A DNA stretch of 56,872 nucleotides from an uncultured Desulfovibrionaceae bacterium (lineage in GTDB: Bacteria > Desulfobacterota > Desulfovibrionia > Desulfovibrionales > Desulfovibrionaceae), in NCBI GenBank assembly GCA_944324045.1, contig CALUUT010000088.1, forward strand, positions 1-56,872. The letters are read 5' to 3'. A model generated the notes under the pieces. It was given only the letters and a program-made list of their open reading frames with translations, searched no databases and was not told the DNA's origin. Each line of letters opens with the position of its first letter. The first letter of the stretch is position 1. This document shows, piece after piece, positions 41,538-50,386 of this stretch. A program made the translations under genes and the position numbers.

Positions 41538-42290
41538 CTATTTTTTCGCTATCCAGATAAGCGAAGCCTGACGTCCGCTTCCAGGGTTCCCCCGATGGGA
41601 AAAAAACGCGCCGGGATTTGAAAGCGTGCATCTGTCAATGCCGAAAATGCGCTCCGGAAGCAATCCGGCCTCTTGCAATTGCGCCCTGGTCAGGCCCCAG
41701 AGGTCCATGGCCCTGGTTTCTGGATTATACCATTCAAGAAAAGACGCCGGCCATTCCGCCGCGGCATTCACAAATTCCGCCTTATCCGGCCCAAGGCTCG
41801 GCCCGCGCACCGCAAAAAGCTCCCGCGCGGAAAATCCGAAACGCCGGCAAAACGCGCGCACCCCGCTCACAGGGAATGCAAGCCGGTTTCCCCGCCACCC
41901 CACATGCAGGGCCGCGACATGTCCGCCGTCCTCATGGGCCAGCAAAACAGGCTGACAGTCGGCTGTTTTTATCAACAACGCCAATCCCGGAACATCCGTG
42001 GCCTGACCGTCGGCCTCAAGCGTTCCCGGGCATTCCATCCGGGTGGGCGCCGCATCCGGAACAAACGCCGCCCCGTGCACCTGCTTCAACTCGGCCCAGG
42101 ATGCAAAGCCCAATGTTTCTTTAAGCGCCCTGCGGTTTTCCAGCACGATATCCGGGTCATCGCCCACATCAAAAGAGATGTTGCCGAACTCTTTTGGCCC
42201 GGCCGCGCCTTCTCCCACGCGGTGATGAAAAGCGGCATGCACGCCTGGAACCTGGGGAAAAGCGAAAGGAATATAGGCGATATGCGTCAT
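41538..42290 (-). CDS. YfiH/LACC1-family protein (purine nucleoside phosphorylase-type)
   Basis: A 250-aa member of the DUF152 family (formerly polyphenol oxidase). The zinc/active-site set is visible: H72 in KQVHG, C112 in KTADCQPV and H129 in ALHVGWRGN. Homologues have adenosine/purine nucleoside phosphorylase and related activity. The ATG at 42290 overlaps the stop of the upstream cyclo-ligase by four bases (ATGA), and AGGAG is seven bases upstream. Confidence 0.88.
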   Translation of the reverse strand: MTHIAYIPFAFPQVPGVHAAFHHRVGEGAAGPKEFGNISFDVGDDPDIVLENRRALKETLGFASWAELKQVHGAAFVPDAAPTRMECPGTLEADGQATDVPGLALLIKTADCQPVLLAHEDGGHVAALHVGWRGNRLAFPVSGVRAFCRRFGFSARELFAVRGPSLGPDKAEFVNAAAEWPASFLEWYNPETRAMDLWGLTRAQLQEAGLLPERIFGIDRCTLSNPGAFFSHRGNPGSGRQASLIWIAKK

Positions 42291-42940
42291 GGAGCATCTC
42301 CTGAATGGGGTACGGCGGCATGGCCGGATAAAGGACACGGAAAAAAACCGGCGTCAAGGCACAGAGCATGAACGCTCATATCCCACGGCTCAAGCGGCAA
42401 GGCGTCCACGACCTGAAAGGCGTAAGCCAGACCCGCCAGAAACGGCGAACCGGCAAGCCCCGCAATAAAACGGTCATAATAGCCGCCGCCATATCCAAGA
42501 CGGCCCCCCGAACGGTCAAAGGCCACGCCCGGAAGAACAATGAGATCCGGCTCAGGGATATCCCGCGTTTCACCGTCATCCGGCTCCGTGGGCTCCAAAA
42601 TCCCGAACTTGCCGGGAACAAGACGCTCAAGCGCAAGACACGGCGCGGCGCGCATCACTCCCGGACGGGCCGGATCGCATTTGGGCAGCAGCAGGGTTTT
42701 TCCCTCATGCAATGCCGCTGAAAGCAGCATATTCGTATCCGTCTCATTGCGCGTCGCGCAGTAAAGAAACACCGTCTGCGCCGCCCGCCACGCCTGCGAG
42801 CGCAACAGCGCGTTCTGGGCCGCCGCGGAAGCCGCTCTTCGCGCGTCAGACTCAAGCGCGCGCCGTTTGGCCAGCATGGTTTGACGCAAACGGGCCCGCT
42901 CCTCTTTTCTTTTCGCCGCGCAAGATTTTGTTTTAAACAT
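42287..42940 (-). CDS. 5-formyltetrahydrofolate cyclo-ligase
   Basis: A 217-aa MTHFS-family enzyme converting 5-formyl-THF to 5,10-methenyl-THF with ATP. The substrate/ATP motif LIVLPGVAFDRSGGRLGYGGGYYDRF is complete (about 142-167), and the N-terminus has the KRKEERARLRQTMLAKRRAL basic helix. Two adjacent ATG codons end at 42943 and 42940; GGAGG is seven bases before the second, which I chose. Translationally coupled to the YfiH-like gene by ATGA. Confidence 0.9.
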   Translation of the reverse strand: MFKTKSCAAKRKEERARLRQTMLAKRRALESDARRAASAAAQNALLRSQAWRAAQTVFLYCATRNETDTNMLLSAALHEGKTLLLPKCDPARPGVMRAAPCLALERLVPGKFGILEPTEPDDGETRDIPEPDLIVLPGVAFDRSGGRLGYGGGYYDRFIAGLAGSPFLAGLAYAFQVVDALPLEPWDMSVHALCLDAGFFPCPLSGHAAVPHSGDAP

Positions 42941-43349
42941 CATATGGCCTCCGGCTGTCTTTCGGCTGCCCGACACGCGCCCTATCCCGCCCGGCCGCGG
43001 TTCAGCCGGGTTTTCCACGCCGTTTCGCTCTCTCAAACAAAAAAATTTTTGCCGCATAACATATAGTGCTGTCTAGCCCGACTCCTCACAAAAGACAAGA
43101 CAGGACGCCGCGGCCTTCATCACCCAAGCGGTTGTTTTTCCCAAATGGTTAAGGTATTGAAAAGAGCTTTACGTTTTTGCCCCACTGAAAATCCCATCGC
43201 GCCACGGTTTTTTCATCCTGCCCCGGCGCGGCGCCATTTTCGGATAAAACCGCGCGAGCGCGTCTTTTCAGGACAGATATTTTTTTCATTTCAAAAAACA
43301 TATCAAACGGGCATCTTTTCCCTTTCACGAAACCTTCTCAGGATTGGCT
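42941..43349. other. Divergent intergenic region cyclo-ligase / nrdJ
   Basis: About 400 bp with no gene. ATATAGTG at 43063-43070 is a half-match to an NrdR box but I found no second box, so I do not call it. I see no cobalamin riboswitch features. Confidence 0.5.
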
Positions 43350-45644
43350 ATGAAAAACGAAAACTTTTCTGTGAGCGGCCCTTTTGCAATGCCTTCGGAC
43401 CTTCCGGCGGTCACACTGAACAACAATGCCCGCGTTGTATTGGACAAACGCTATTTCCGCAAAGGGCCGGGCGGCGAATGCATGGAAGACGCGCGCGGCA
43501 TGTTCTGGCGCGTGGCTTCGGCAATCGCGGCTGAAGAACAAAAATATCCGGCGTCTCCGTACGCCGCTTCTGATTTGGCCAGAGAATTTTACAACCTGAT
43601 GACGTCATGGCGGTTTCTGCCCAATTCTCCGACGCTCATGAACGCGGGCACGGACCTTGGACAGCTTTCGGCCTGCTTTGTGCTGCCTGTGGGCGATTCA
43701 ATCGAAGAAATTTTTGACGCCGTCAAATATGCGGCCATGATTCACAAATCCGGCGGCGGCACGGGCTTTTCCTTTTCCAGACTGCGTCCCAAAGACAGCC
43801 GCGTGGGCTCGACCGGCGGCGTGGCCTCCGGCCCCCTGTCTTTTTTGCGCATTTTCAACACGGCCACGGAGCAGATAAAACAGGGCGGAACCCGCAGAGG
43901 CGCGAACATGGGCATTTTGCGGGTAGATCATCCGGATATACTGGCCTTTATCCAGGCCAAGGAAAAGGAAGGCGAATACAACAATTTCAACCTGTCCGTG
44001 GCCCTGACTGAAAAATTTATGCAGGCCGTGGAAAAGGGCGCGGATTTCCCGTTAATCGACCCTTCAACCGGCGCCCAGAAAGGAACGCTGAACGCGCGCA
44101 GCGTGTTTGAAACCCTGGTCCAGAAAGCCTGGGCCAGCGGCGACCCCGGAATCGTATTCATAGATCGCATCAATCGCGACAACCCCACTCCAAAGCAGGG
44201 CGAAATCGAATCCACCAACCCATGCGGAGAACAGCCCCTATTGCCGTATGAAGCCTGCAACCTGGGCTCGATCAATCTTGCGGCGTTCGTCAAAAAGGAC
44301 GCTCCGCTCAATCCCTCGAATCCGGATGCCTCCATTGACTGGGCCGAACTAAAACGCGTCATTCGCCTGGCTGTCCGCTTTCTGGACAATGTCATCGACG
44401 CGTCCCGTTTCCCCCTGGAGCGCATCGCGGAAATCGTGCGGCGCAATCGTAAAATCGGGCTTGGGGTCATGGGATGGGCGGATATGCTCTTTCAACTCGA
44501 AATACCCTACAACAGCGCCGCCGCCGTCGAACTTGCGGAACGGGTCATGGGGTTTGTGCGTGAAGAGGGGCGGGCCGCGTCGCGGGAACTGGCCGCTGAA
44601 CGCGGCGCGTTCCCGGCCTTTGAGGAATCTCTGTATGCTGAACGCGGCATGGAGCCGTTGCGCAACGCGACAATAACCACAATCGCTCCCACAGGCACCC
44701 TGTCTATTCTCGCGGGCTGCTCCTCTGGAATCGAGCCGCTCTTTGCCCTGTGTTTTGCCCGCAACGTCATGGACGGCGAGCGTCTGGTCGAAGTCAATCC
44801 CTATTTTGAAAACGCCGTCAAAGACGCGGGACTTTACAGCGCAAAGCTCATGGAACAGGTTGCGGAAAAGGGCTCCATACAGGATATGGACGCCCTGCCT
44901 GAGCGCCTGCGCGCAATATATGTGACGGCCATGGATTTCGAACCGGTCTGGCATCTTAGAATGCAGGCCGCATTCCAGATGTTCACGGACAATGCGGTCT
45001 CAAAGACCGTCAATCTCCGCAACAGCGCGACAGTGGACGATATCCGCGATATTTACCGCATGGCCTATGAAATGGGCTGCAAAGGCGTGACCGTGTATCG
45101 CGACGGCTGCAAAAGCGTCCAGGTTCTCAACACGGGCAAACATGAAAAAAAATCCGGAACCCCGGAAACGCCCGACCGGCCTGAAGTGCGCGACAGGCCG
45201 GAGATGCTCTATGGATTCACGCTGAAAGTGGAAACCGGACTGGGCATGATGTACGTCACGGTGAACGAAGTCGAGGGAAAACCGTTTGAAGTGTTCGTCA
45301 CCATCGGCAAATCAGGGCATTCCGTCACCGCCAAGGCCGAAGCCATTGGCCGGCTGGTCTCCCTGGCCCTGCGTTCCGGCATTGACGTGCGCGAAATAGT
45401 GCGGCAACTTAAAGGCATTGGCGGCGAACACCCCAAATTCCAAAAAAAGGGCCTGCTGCTTTCCATTCCGGACGCCATAGCCTGGGTTCTGGAAACCAGA
45501 TACCTGGCGGATGAAAAAATTCCGCTTGAGCGTCACGGCGCCAACGGCTTTGGCAAGCATCTTTGCCCTGACTGCGGAACGGAGCTGGTGTTCCAGGAAG
45601 GATGCCATGTCTGCCCATCGTGCGCCTATTCCAAGTGCGGTTAA
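43350..45644 (+). CDS. nrdJ: Adenosylcobalamin-dependent ribonucleoside-diphosphate reductase (class II)
   Basis: A 764-aa class II reductase making deoxyribonucleotides with coenzyme B12. Active-site cysteine regions are readable: FLPNSPTLMNAG and LSACFVLPVGDS in the N-terminal part, NPCGEQPLLPYEACNLGSIN in the middle (thiyl-radical Cys loop), and ATITTIAPTGTLSILAGCSSG later. The C-terminus carries a TSCPD-type domain (about 615-720) and a zinc-ribbon CPDCG...CPSC. ATG 43350 has AGGA eight bases upstream. No nrdAB or nrdDG is in the window. The enzyme does not need oxygen, which suits an anaerobe. Confidence 0.92.
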   Translation: MKNENFSVSGPFAMPSDLPAVTLNNNARVVLDKRYFRKGPGGECMEDARGMFWRVASAIAAEEQKYPASPYAASDLAREFYNLMTSWRFLPNSPTLMNAGTDLGQLSACFVLPVGDSIEEIFDAVKYAAMIHKSGGGTGFSFSRLRPKDSRVGSTGGVASGPLSFLRIFNTATEQIKQGGTRRGANMGILRVDHPDILAFIQAKEKEGEYNNFNLSVALTEKFMQAVEKGADFPLIDPSTGAQKGTLNARSVFETLVQKAWASGDPGIVFIDRINRDNPTPKQGEIESTNPCGEQPLLPYEACNLGSINLAAFVKKDAPLNPSNPDASIDWAELKRVIRLAVRFLDNVIDASRFPLERIAEIVRRNRKIGLGVMGWADMLFQLEIPYNSAAAVELAERVMGFVREEGRAASRELAAERGAFPAFEESLYAERGMEPLRNATITTIAPTGTLSILAGCSSGIEPLFALCFARNVMDGERLVEVNPYFENAVKDAGLYSAKLMEQVAEKGSIQDMDALPERLRAIYVTAMDFEPVWHLRMQAAFQMFTDNAVSKTVNLRNSATVDDIRDIYRMAYEMGCKGVTVYRDGCKSVQVLNTGKHEKKSGTPETPDRPEVRDRPEMLYGFTLKVETGLGMMYVTVNEVEGKPFEVFVTIGKSGHSVTAKAEAIGRLVSLALRSGIDVREIVRQLKGIGGEHPKFQKKGLLLSIPDAIAWVLETRYLADEKIPLERHGANGFGKHLCPDCGTELVFQEGCHVCPSCAYSKCG

Positions 45645-45696
45645 CCGCAGCCCAGAATACGCGGGAAGGGCGCCGCACTGAATGCAAGACCATGAA

Positions 45697-45889
45697 TCGC
45701 ATGCCGCCCGTTCTCTTTCCCTGTTGCCGGCGGCGGCCGAAACGCTTTCGGAACGCCGCCTTGGAGGAACTGATGCTGATGAAGTCATACGCCCGCCGTT
45801 TTGTTTTCCTGTTGCTGGCGGCCTTTCTGGCGCTTCCCCTGCAGCGCCCGCAGGCCGAAACGCTTCCGGACGCCGTTTTGGAGGAACTG
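45697..45889 (+). repeat. Degenerate direct repeat at the 5' end of the decarboxylase gene
   Basis: Copy A (45697-45772) and copy B (45786-45889) align over two blocks: 28 of 37 bases for CTGTTGCYGGCGGC and its flank, then nearly all of GGCCGAAACGCTTYCGG and TTGGAGGAACTG. Copy A lacks about 29 bases present in B and has a one-base insertion. B encodes the signal peptide; A is out of frame and lies before the start codon. This looks like a decayed tandem duplication that now supplies the ribosome site GGAGG. Confidence 0.75.
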
Positions 45890-47014
45890 GTCAGAACATC
45901 CAAAATCGACGCTTCAAGAACGCTGGGGTACCCCGGCAACCAGAACATCGCCCTGAACGAGTTCTACGAATGGTATACCAAAAGCGGTCTTTGCTCCATC
46001 CTTTTGAACAATGCCGGCGACCCCTTTGCGGCCCACGGCGCCCTGAACGCGCTGGACATTGAGCGAAAGGTCGTCGAGTTCTTCGCACCTCTCTACGGCT
46101 TTGAAAAGGAAACGGTCTGGGGGCTTGTGACGGCCAGCGGCACAGACGGAAACAACCACGGCATCTATTTCGGCGCCAAGCTTCTCAAAAACGAGACCGG
46201 GCAAGAGCCTATTCTCTATGTCTCAAAGGAGTCCCACTACTCCAACAAACGTCTTGCCGACCTGCAAAACATAGAATGCCGCCTCATCGACTGCGACAAG
46301 ATGGGCCGCATGCTTCCTTCAGCCCTGAAGCGGGTTCTTGACCCATCAAGACCGGCGCTCATAATCTATTCCATCGGCACAACCTTCAAAGGCGCCATCG
46401 ATGATATCCCCGCCCTTAACGCCGTCCTGGCGGAAGTTAAGCCGGCGGCTGTCTACAGGCATGCGGATGCGGCTCTTTTCGGCGGGTATCTGCCCTTCAC
46501 GCCTTACAAGGATATTGTGAACAGCCAAAAGCAGCATTTTGACTCCATTGCCGTGAGCGGGCACAAGTTTTTCGGCATGGACGAGCCCTGCGGCCTCTTT
46601 CTGACCAAAAAAGACGTCCTTGAAAAACAGACTTCCTTCAATATAGCCTACTTAAACGCCAACATGCCCATGATAAACTGTTCGCGTTCCGCCTTAAACC
46701 CCTTAAAGCTCTATTGGATAACCCGAAAAACAGGCATTGAAAACTTTACCGCCCAGGCGGAGCAGATTCTTGCCGGCGCAGCCTACCTGAAAGAAAAACT
46801 TGACGCCATTGGCTGGCCTGCCTGGCTTGGAGACAAGTCCAACACGGTCTTTTTCAGACGTCCCTCAGAGGCAATCATGCAAAAGTACAGTCTCGCGCCT
46901 GAAGAAGACGAGCGTTTTGGCGGCAAGCTTGCCCACGTCGTCGTCATGCAGCATATCGACAGGGAAGCGCTGGACGCCTTTTTAACGGATATGCGCAAAG
47001 AGGCCGGCAGATAA
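45773..47014 (+). CDS. Exported PLP-dependent decarboxylase, histidine-decarboxylase-like
   Basis: A 413-aa group II PLP decarboxylase. PLP-binding features: Asn/His loop SHYSNKR with H155, D232 in RHADAA, IGTTFKGAIDD (about 200-211) and Schiff-base K265 in SGHKFFG, matching the histidine/serine-decarboxylase branch. Unusually the enzyme has a signal-like N-terminus: KSYARRFVFLLLAAFLALPL (4-23), PQAE before the mature part. The RRFVF element could be a weak Tat signal, fitting export of a folded PLP enzyme. Start at 45773: GGAGG is five bases upstream; a second ATG lies six bases on. Substrate (histidine, serine or another amino acid) is unproven. Confidence 0.75.
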   Translation: MLMKSYARRFVFLLLAAFLALPLQRPQAETLPDAVLEELVRTSKIDASRTLGYPGNQNIALNEFYEWYTKSGLCSILLNNAGDPFAAHGALNALDIERKVVEFFAPLYGFEKETVWGLVTASGTDGNNHGIYFGAKLLKNETGQEPILYVSKESHYSNKRLADLQNIECRLIDCDKMGRMLPSALKRVLDPSRPALIIYSIGTTFKGAIDDIPALNAVLAEVKPAAVYRHADAALFGGYLPFTPYKDIVNSQKQHFDSIAVSGHKFFGMDEPCGLFLTKKDVLEKQTSFNIAYLNANMPMINCSRSALNPLKLYWITRKTGIENFTAQAEQILAGAAYLKEKLDAIGWPAWLGDKSNTVFFRRPSEAIMQKYSLAPEEDERFGGKLAHVVVMQHIDREALDAFLTDMRKEAGR

Positions 47015-47212
47015 TCACTTAAGGAACAGGGCGGACCGACCGGAACCCCTTTTCGCCATCGATGAAGGATTGCAGCCGGCCGAAAGGCCGGATAAATAAA
47101 AATCGCAGCGTTGCGTACCCCCGCGCCCTTCGACCAGGCGCGGGCCTCATATAAAAGCAGGAGGCGGCGTTTCCTCTTCCGCATGAAGAGCGGGAGTTTT
47201 CCGCGCCGGTAT

Positions 47213-48073
47213 ATGATGAATGAAAAACTTTCGTTGCTGTTTGCCCGTCTGACGGCTTCCGGTCCCCTGGGAATAGCCTATTCAGGCGGCCTGGACAGCC
47301 GCTTTCTGGCCTTCGCCGCATCGCTGGCCAAAGCGCGCTTTACCCTGCTTCATGTTTCCGGGCCGCATGTAAGTGAAAAGGATACGCAACAGGCGCTTGC
47401 ATGGGCCGCGCATCATGGCTTTGCGCTGCGCGTCGTGCCTGTCAATATTCTGGCGCTTCCCGAAGTGCGAAAAAACAGCCGCGAGCGTTGTTATTATTGC
47501 AAGCGCGCCCTGTTTTCCAGGCTTCGGGAGAACGCGGACGGCCTGACGCTGTGCGATGGAACGAATGCAACGGACTTGCGTTCCCCGCGCCCCGGACTGA
47601 AGGCGCTTCAGGAACTTGGGATTGCGTCTCCGTTGGCGGACGCCGGTTTTGAAAAGCATGAAATCCGGGAAAGCGCGCGCCTTCTTGGCATGGAACGCCC
47701 GGAACAGCCTGCTCGCCCCTGCCTTATGACCAGATTCGCCTATGATATGCAACCTTCTGAAGCCGCATTACGCATGGTCGCGGCCCTGGAGGAAGAGGTT
47801 GAACGCGCTTTGCGGGAATTCTTTCCGGATGCCGCGGAAACGCCGGATTTTCGCGTGCGCGTGCATGCCGCGCGCCCGGCGGAACTGCATGTAAGCGTCC
47901 CTTTGTCTTCTGAGCGCATCCAGACGCTCAAAGCGGCGCTTGAGGCCCGCATCGCCCTGGAAGCCCAAACAGTCGCCAGCGGCGCTGTCCCTGAAACCAC
48001 AGCAGCCATGTTCAAGAATATGCCCGTGCTCGTGTGCCGCGCCGTCAGCGGGCATCACGACCGGACGCCTTGA
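47213..48073 (+). CDS. LarE-type ATP-dependent sacrificial sulfur transferase family protein
   Basis: A 286-aa PP-loop protein. The ATP motif SGGLDS is at 24-29. Cys93 and Cys96 (RCYYCKRAL) and Cys170 (ARPCLMTRFAYD) sit where LarE proteins carry their functional cysteines, and C170 corresponds to the sulfur-donating Cys of the L. plantarum enzyme. LarE proteins insert sulfur into the nickel-pincer cofactor of lactate racemase; other members act on tRNA or unknown targets. No larA, larB or larC is in the window. The ATG at 47213 or 47216 lacks a good ribosome site, so the exact start is uncertain (an earlier ATG at 47183 is also in frame). Confidence 0.75.
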   Translation: MMNEKLSLLFARLTASGPLGIAYSGGLDSRFLAFAASLAKARFTLLHVSGPHVSEKDTQQALAWAAHHGFALRVVPVNILALPEVRKNSRERCYYCKRALFSRLRENADGLTLCDGTNATDLRSPRPGLKALQELGIASPLADAGFEKHEIRESARLLGMERPEQPARPCLMTRFAYDMQPSEAALRMVAALEEEVERALREFFPDAAETPDFRVRVHAARPAELHVSVPLSSERIQTLKAALEARIALEAQTVASGAVPETTAAMFKNMPVLVCRAVSGHHDRTP

Positions 48074-48183
48074 GAAAATCAGACGGCGTCCTCTTTTTCG
48101 TCCTGAACAACAATATCGCGAAACGACGCCTTTCAGCAAAATCCTGACCGCTCTTGCAGGATAACGCCCTTGAGAGAAACAAT

Positions 48184-48684
48184 ATGACGGAACGCGCTCT
48201 GATAGACAGTCTTGAACTTATCCCGCATCCGGAAGGCGGCTTTTACCGCGAAACATACCGTTGCGCGGAAAGCGTGCCCCAATGCGGCTTGCCGGACAGA
48301 TTCCGCGGAACCCGCTCTTTTTCCACAGCCATACTGTTCCTGCTGCGCGCCGGGGATTGCTCGCGCCTGCATCGCATTCAGCAGGATGAAATATGGCATT
48401 TTTATCTTGGCGGCCCCTTGCGTCTGGTTATGATCACGCCTGAGGGCCATGTGCGGGAAGTCATCTTAGGACAGGAAATCTCCGGCGGCCAGAAGCTTCA
48501 ATATGCTGTTCCAGCCGGCTGCTGGTTTGGCGCGCGGCCCTGTGCAGGCGCGGCTTTTTCCCTGGTCGGATGCACCGTGGCGCCGGGATTTTCCTTTGAG
48601 GATTTTGAAATGGGAAGCCGCTCCGAGCTTGTCCGGCTGTTCCCCCATGCCGAAGCCCTGATCCGGGCATTCTGCCCGGAATGA
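48184..48684 (+). CDS. Cupin-domain protein, DUF985 family
   Basis: A 166-aa single-domain cupin. Family signatures: LELIPHPEGGFYRETYR at the N-terminus, AILFLLRAGDCSRLHRIQQDEIWHFYLGGP (cupin motif 1, metal-type His/Gln) and VPAGCWFGARP with VGCTVAPGFSFEDFEMG. Length matches the family. The function is unknown; sugar binding has been proposed for relatives. ATG 48184 has GAGAG about six bases upstream. It is 110 bp after the LarE-like gene on the same strand. Confidence 0.85.
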   Translation: MTERALIDSLELIPHPEGGFYRETYRCAESVPQCGLPDRFRGTRSFSTAILFLLRAGDCSRLHRIQQDEIWHFYLGGPLRLVMITPEGHVREVILGQEISGGQKLQYAVPAGCWFGARPCAGAAFSLVGCTVAPGFSFEDFEMGSRSELVRLFPHAEALIRAFCPE

Positions 48685-48758
48685 CAGCCGCCGCATGGAC
48701 GCGTCGCTGTTTTTTGCGCAAGAAAGCAATTGTACTCCGACAGGGCAATAGGCGCCGT

Positions 48759-50123
48759 CTAATACTTCGCGTATCGCTCCAGCGCCTTTCTGGCCGGCTC
48801 AAATTCCGGCTCAAGCTCCAAGGCTGTTTTGAAGCATTGCAGACCGCGCTCCACTGATTCCGACTGAACAAACACCAGGCCCATATTGTACGCCACGCTT
48901 GCGTTCGAACGAACAATATCCGGGTTCAGTTCAAGCGCCCTGATCATGTTGCCGCGCGCCGCGGAAAATTCTTTTCCCTCAGCATAGGCCATGGCCATAT
49001 TGTAATAAAGATTTTCATCATCAGGCGCGAGTTTCAACGCCTTGACGTACTCGGCGACGGCATCCTTCCAGCGGCCCTGCTGCCGCAAACTTATGCCAAG
49101 CAGATTAAAGGTATGAACATCCGCGCGCGACAGGAAGCTTTCCCTGATTTCCAATGTCTTGCGCAAAAACTTTTCCGCTTTCACAGGATTCTTTTCCTCA
49201 TAGAACGCGGCGATTCTATTCGAAACAGAAGAAACATTGCGCATGGCTTCCCTGGTGACCTGAGCCAGCGCGCTGTCGAAAAGCTTCTCAGCTTCATCGG
49301 CATTGCCAAGCCGCAGATGGATTTCTCCTATGTTCACCTTGCGATCCACATTAAGAGGCGACAATTTATCCAGCTTTTGCAGATACAAAAGCCGCATCTT
49401 GGCGTCCCCGGCTTCCTCATGCAATTCAGCAAGTCTGCGCAGGGGCTCCAGAAAAAGATTCGCATGCTGGCTTGCCAGTTCATACGAGCCGCGCGCTTTC
49501 TCAATATCGCCCTTAAGACGGTGCGCATCTCCCATTACAAGATACCCCGCCGCGCTGTTGGGCTTGATTTCAAGAATCTTCCGGCAAAGCTCCAAAGCCT
49601 CTTCAGGCCGCTTTTTGTCCAGCAATTCCTTTGCGGAATCAATCATTTGCCCTAATCTGGTCTGAGGCCGCAGAGTGAAGGCTATTTTTTCAACCAGGGT
49701 ATTGGTTGAAACCGGCTTGGCTATAAAATTATCGGCCCCCACCTCATGGAGCAGCATAATCCGGTCCCGCTCCGCGCCTATGGTCAACACGATGATCCGC
49801 GACAGAGGAAACGCGCCTTTAAACTGCTGCACCAAAAAGCTCAAATCTCTTGCGCCCATGACCCGTTCCATGAAAATGACGGGAGAAGGATGCCTGACGA
49901 TAACCTTGTTAATGTAGCGCAAAAGTTGCGCGGGATCGACAACCGTCGTCAATATGTCCGGCTGCAATCCCAAAACTTTTCCAAGCGTCAGACGTAAAAG
50001 CGTAAGAAACGACTGGTCGTCGCTCAGGACGATAAAATGCCCATTTTGCTTATCAATATAGTCAATAACAGTATTCTCATACTGCTGCTGGTTCTTTTTG
50101 ATAAGCGAGTCAGAAATTATCAT
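48759..50123 (-). CDS. Response-regulator receiver/TPR protein with altered phospho-acceptor
   Basis: A 454-aa protein. Residues about 25-150 form a receiver domain: acidic D35-D36 in VLSDDQ, T114 in VLTIG and K136 in IAKPVS are kept, but the acceptor aspartate is replaced by E86 in VIFMERVMG. Residues about 160-450 carry a series of TPR repeats (AAGYLVMGDAHRLKGDIEKA, LRRLAELHEEAGD, NLLGISLRQQGRWKDAVAEY, NLYYNMAMAYAEGKEFSAA). Similar receiver-TPR proteins are common in Desulfovibrio-like bacteria. The D-to-E change may mimic constant phosphorylation. Probably a protein-interaction scaffold, single gene. Confidence 0.85.
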   Translation of the reverse strand: MIISDSLIKKNQQQYENTVIDYIDKQNGHFIVLSDDQSFLTLLRLTLGKVLGLQPDILTTVVDPAQLLRYINKVIVRHPSPVIFMERVMGARDLSFLVQQFKGAFPLSRIIVLTIGAERDRIMLLHEVGADNFIAKPVSTNTLVEKIAFTLRPQTRLGQMIDSAKELLDKKRPEEALELCRKILEIKPNSAAGYLVMGDAHRLKGDIEKARGSYELASQHANLFLEPLRRLAELHEEAGDAKMRLLYLQKLDKLSPLNVDRKVNIGEIHLRLGNADEAEKLFDSALAQVTREAMRNVSSVSNRIAAFYEEKNPVKAEKFLRKTLEIRESFLSRADVHTFNLLGISLRQQGRWKDAVAEYVKALKLAPDDENLYYNMAMAYAEGKEFSAARGNMIRALELNPDIVRSNASVAYNMGLVFVQSESVERGLQCFKTALELEPEFEPARKALERYAKY

Positions 50124-50386
50124 AACTGGTCCATCGAATTTCTTCTATTTCTGACAATATGGCGAAAACCTGTATAACCCCAGAGCCCTGCGCCGCGTTG
50201 GCCGCTTTCTAAGTTACGCGACACATCCCAATTCTTCAAAACGCCAATCCAGCCTCAGGCGTTTTTATGCGCTGTTTTTTCAATTAAACAAGGATATTCT
50301 TGTTTATCCTGTTTGCAGCCATTGATCAATAGAAATCATAACTGTTCGCAATAAAAGGGCGTTACGCCATACCCGCTTTCGGAAAG
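50124..50386. other. Intergenic region with terminator and AT-rich palindrome
   Basis: 260 bp without a gene. AAAACGCC / GGCGTTTT (50238-50265, 12-base loop) is a bidirectional terminator-like hairpin for pyrD. AAACAAG-N6-CTTGTTT (about 50285-50304) is a second palindrome of unknown use. Confidence 0.55.

Noticed and set aside
43058..43072. Possible NrdR box upstream of nrdJ
   Set aside because: Only one half-site (ATATAGTG) matches and the usual second box is missing.
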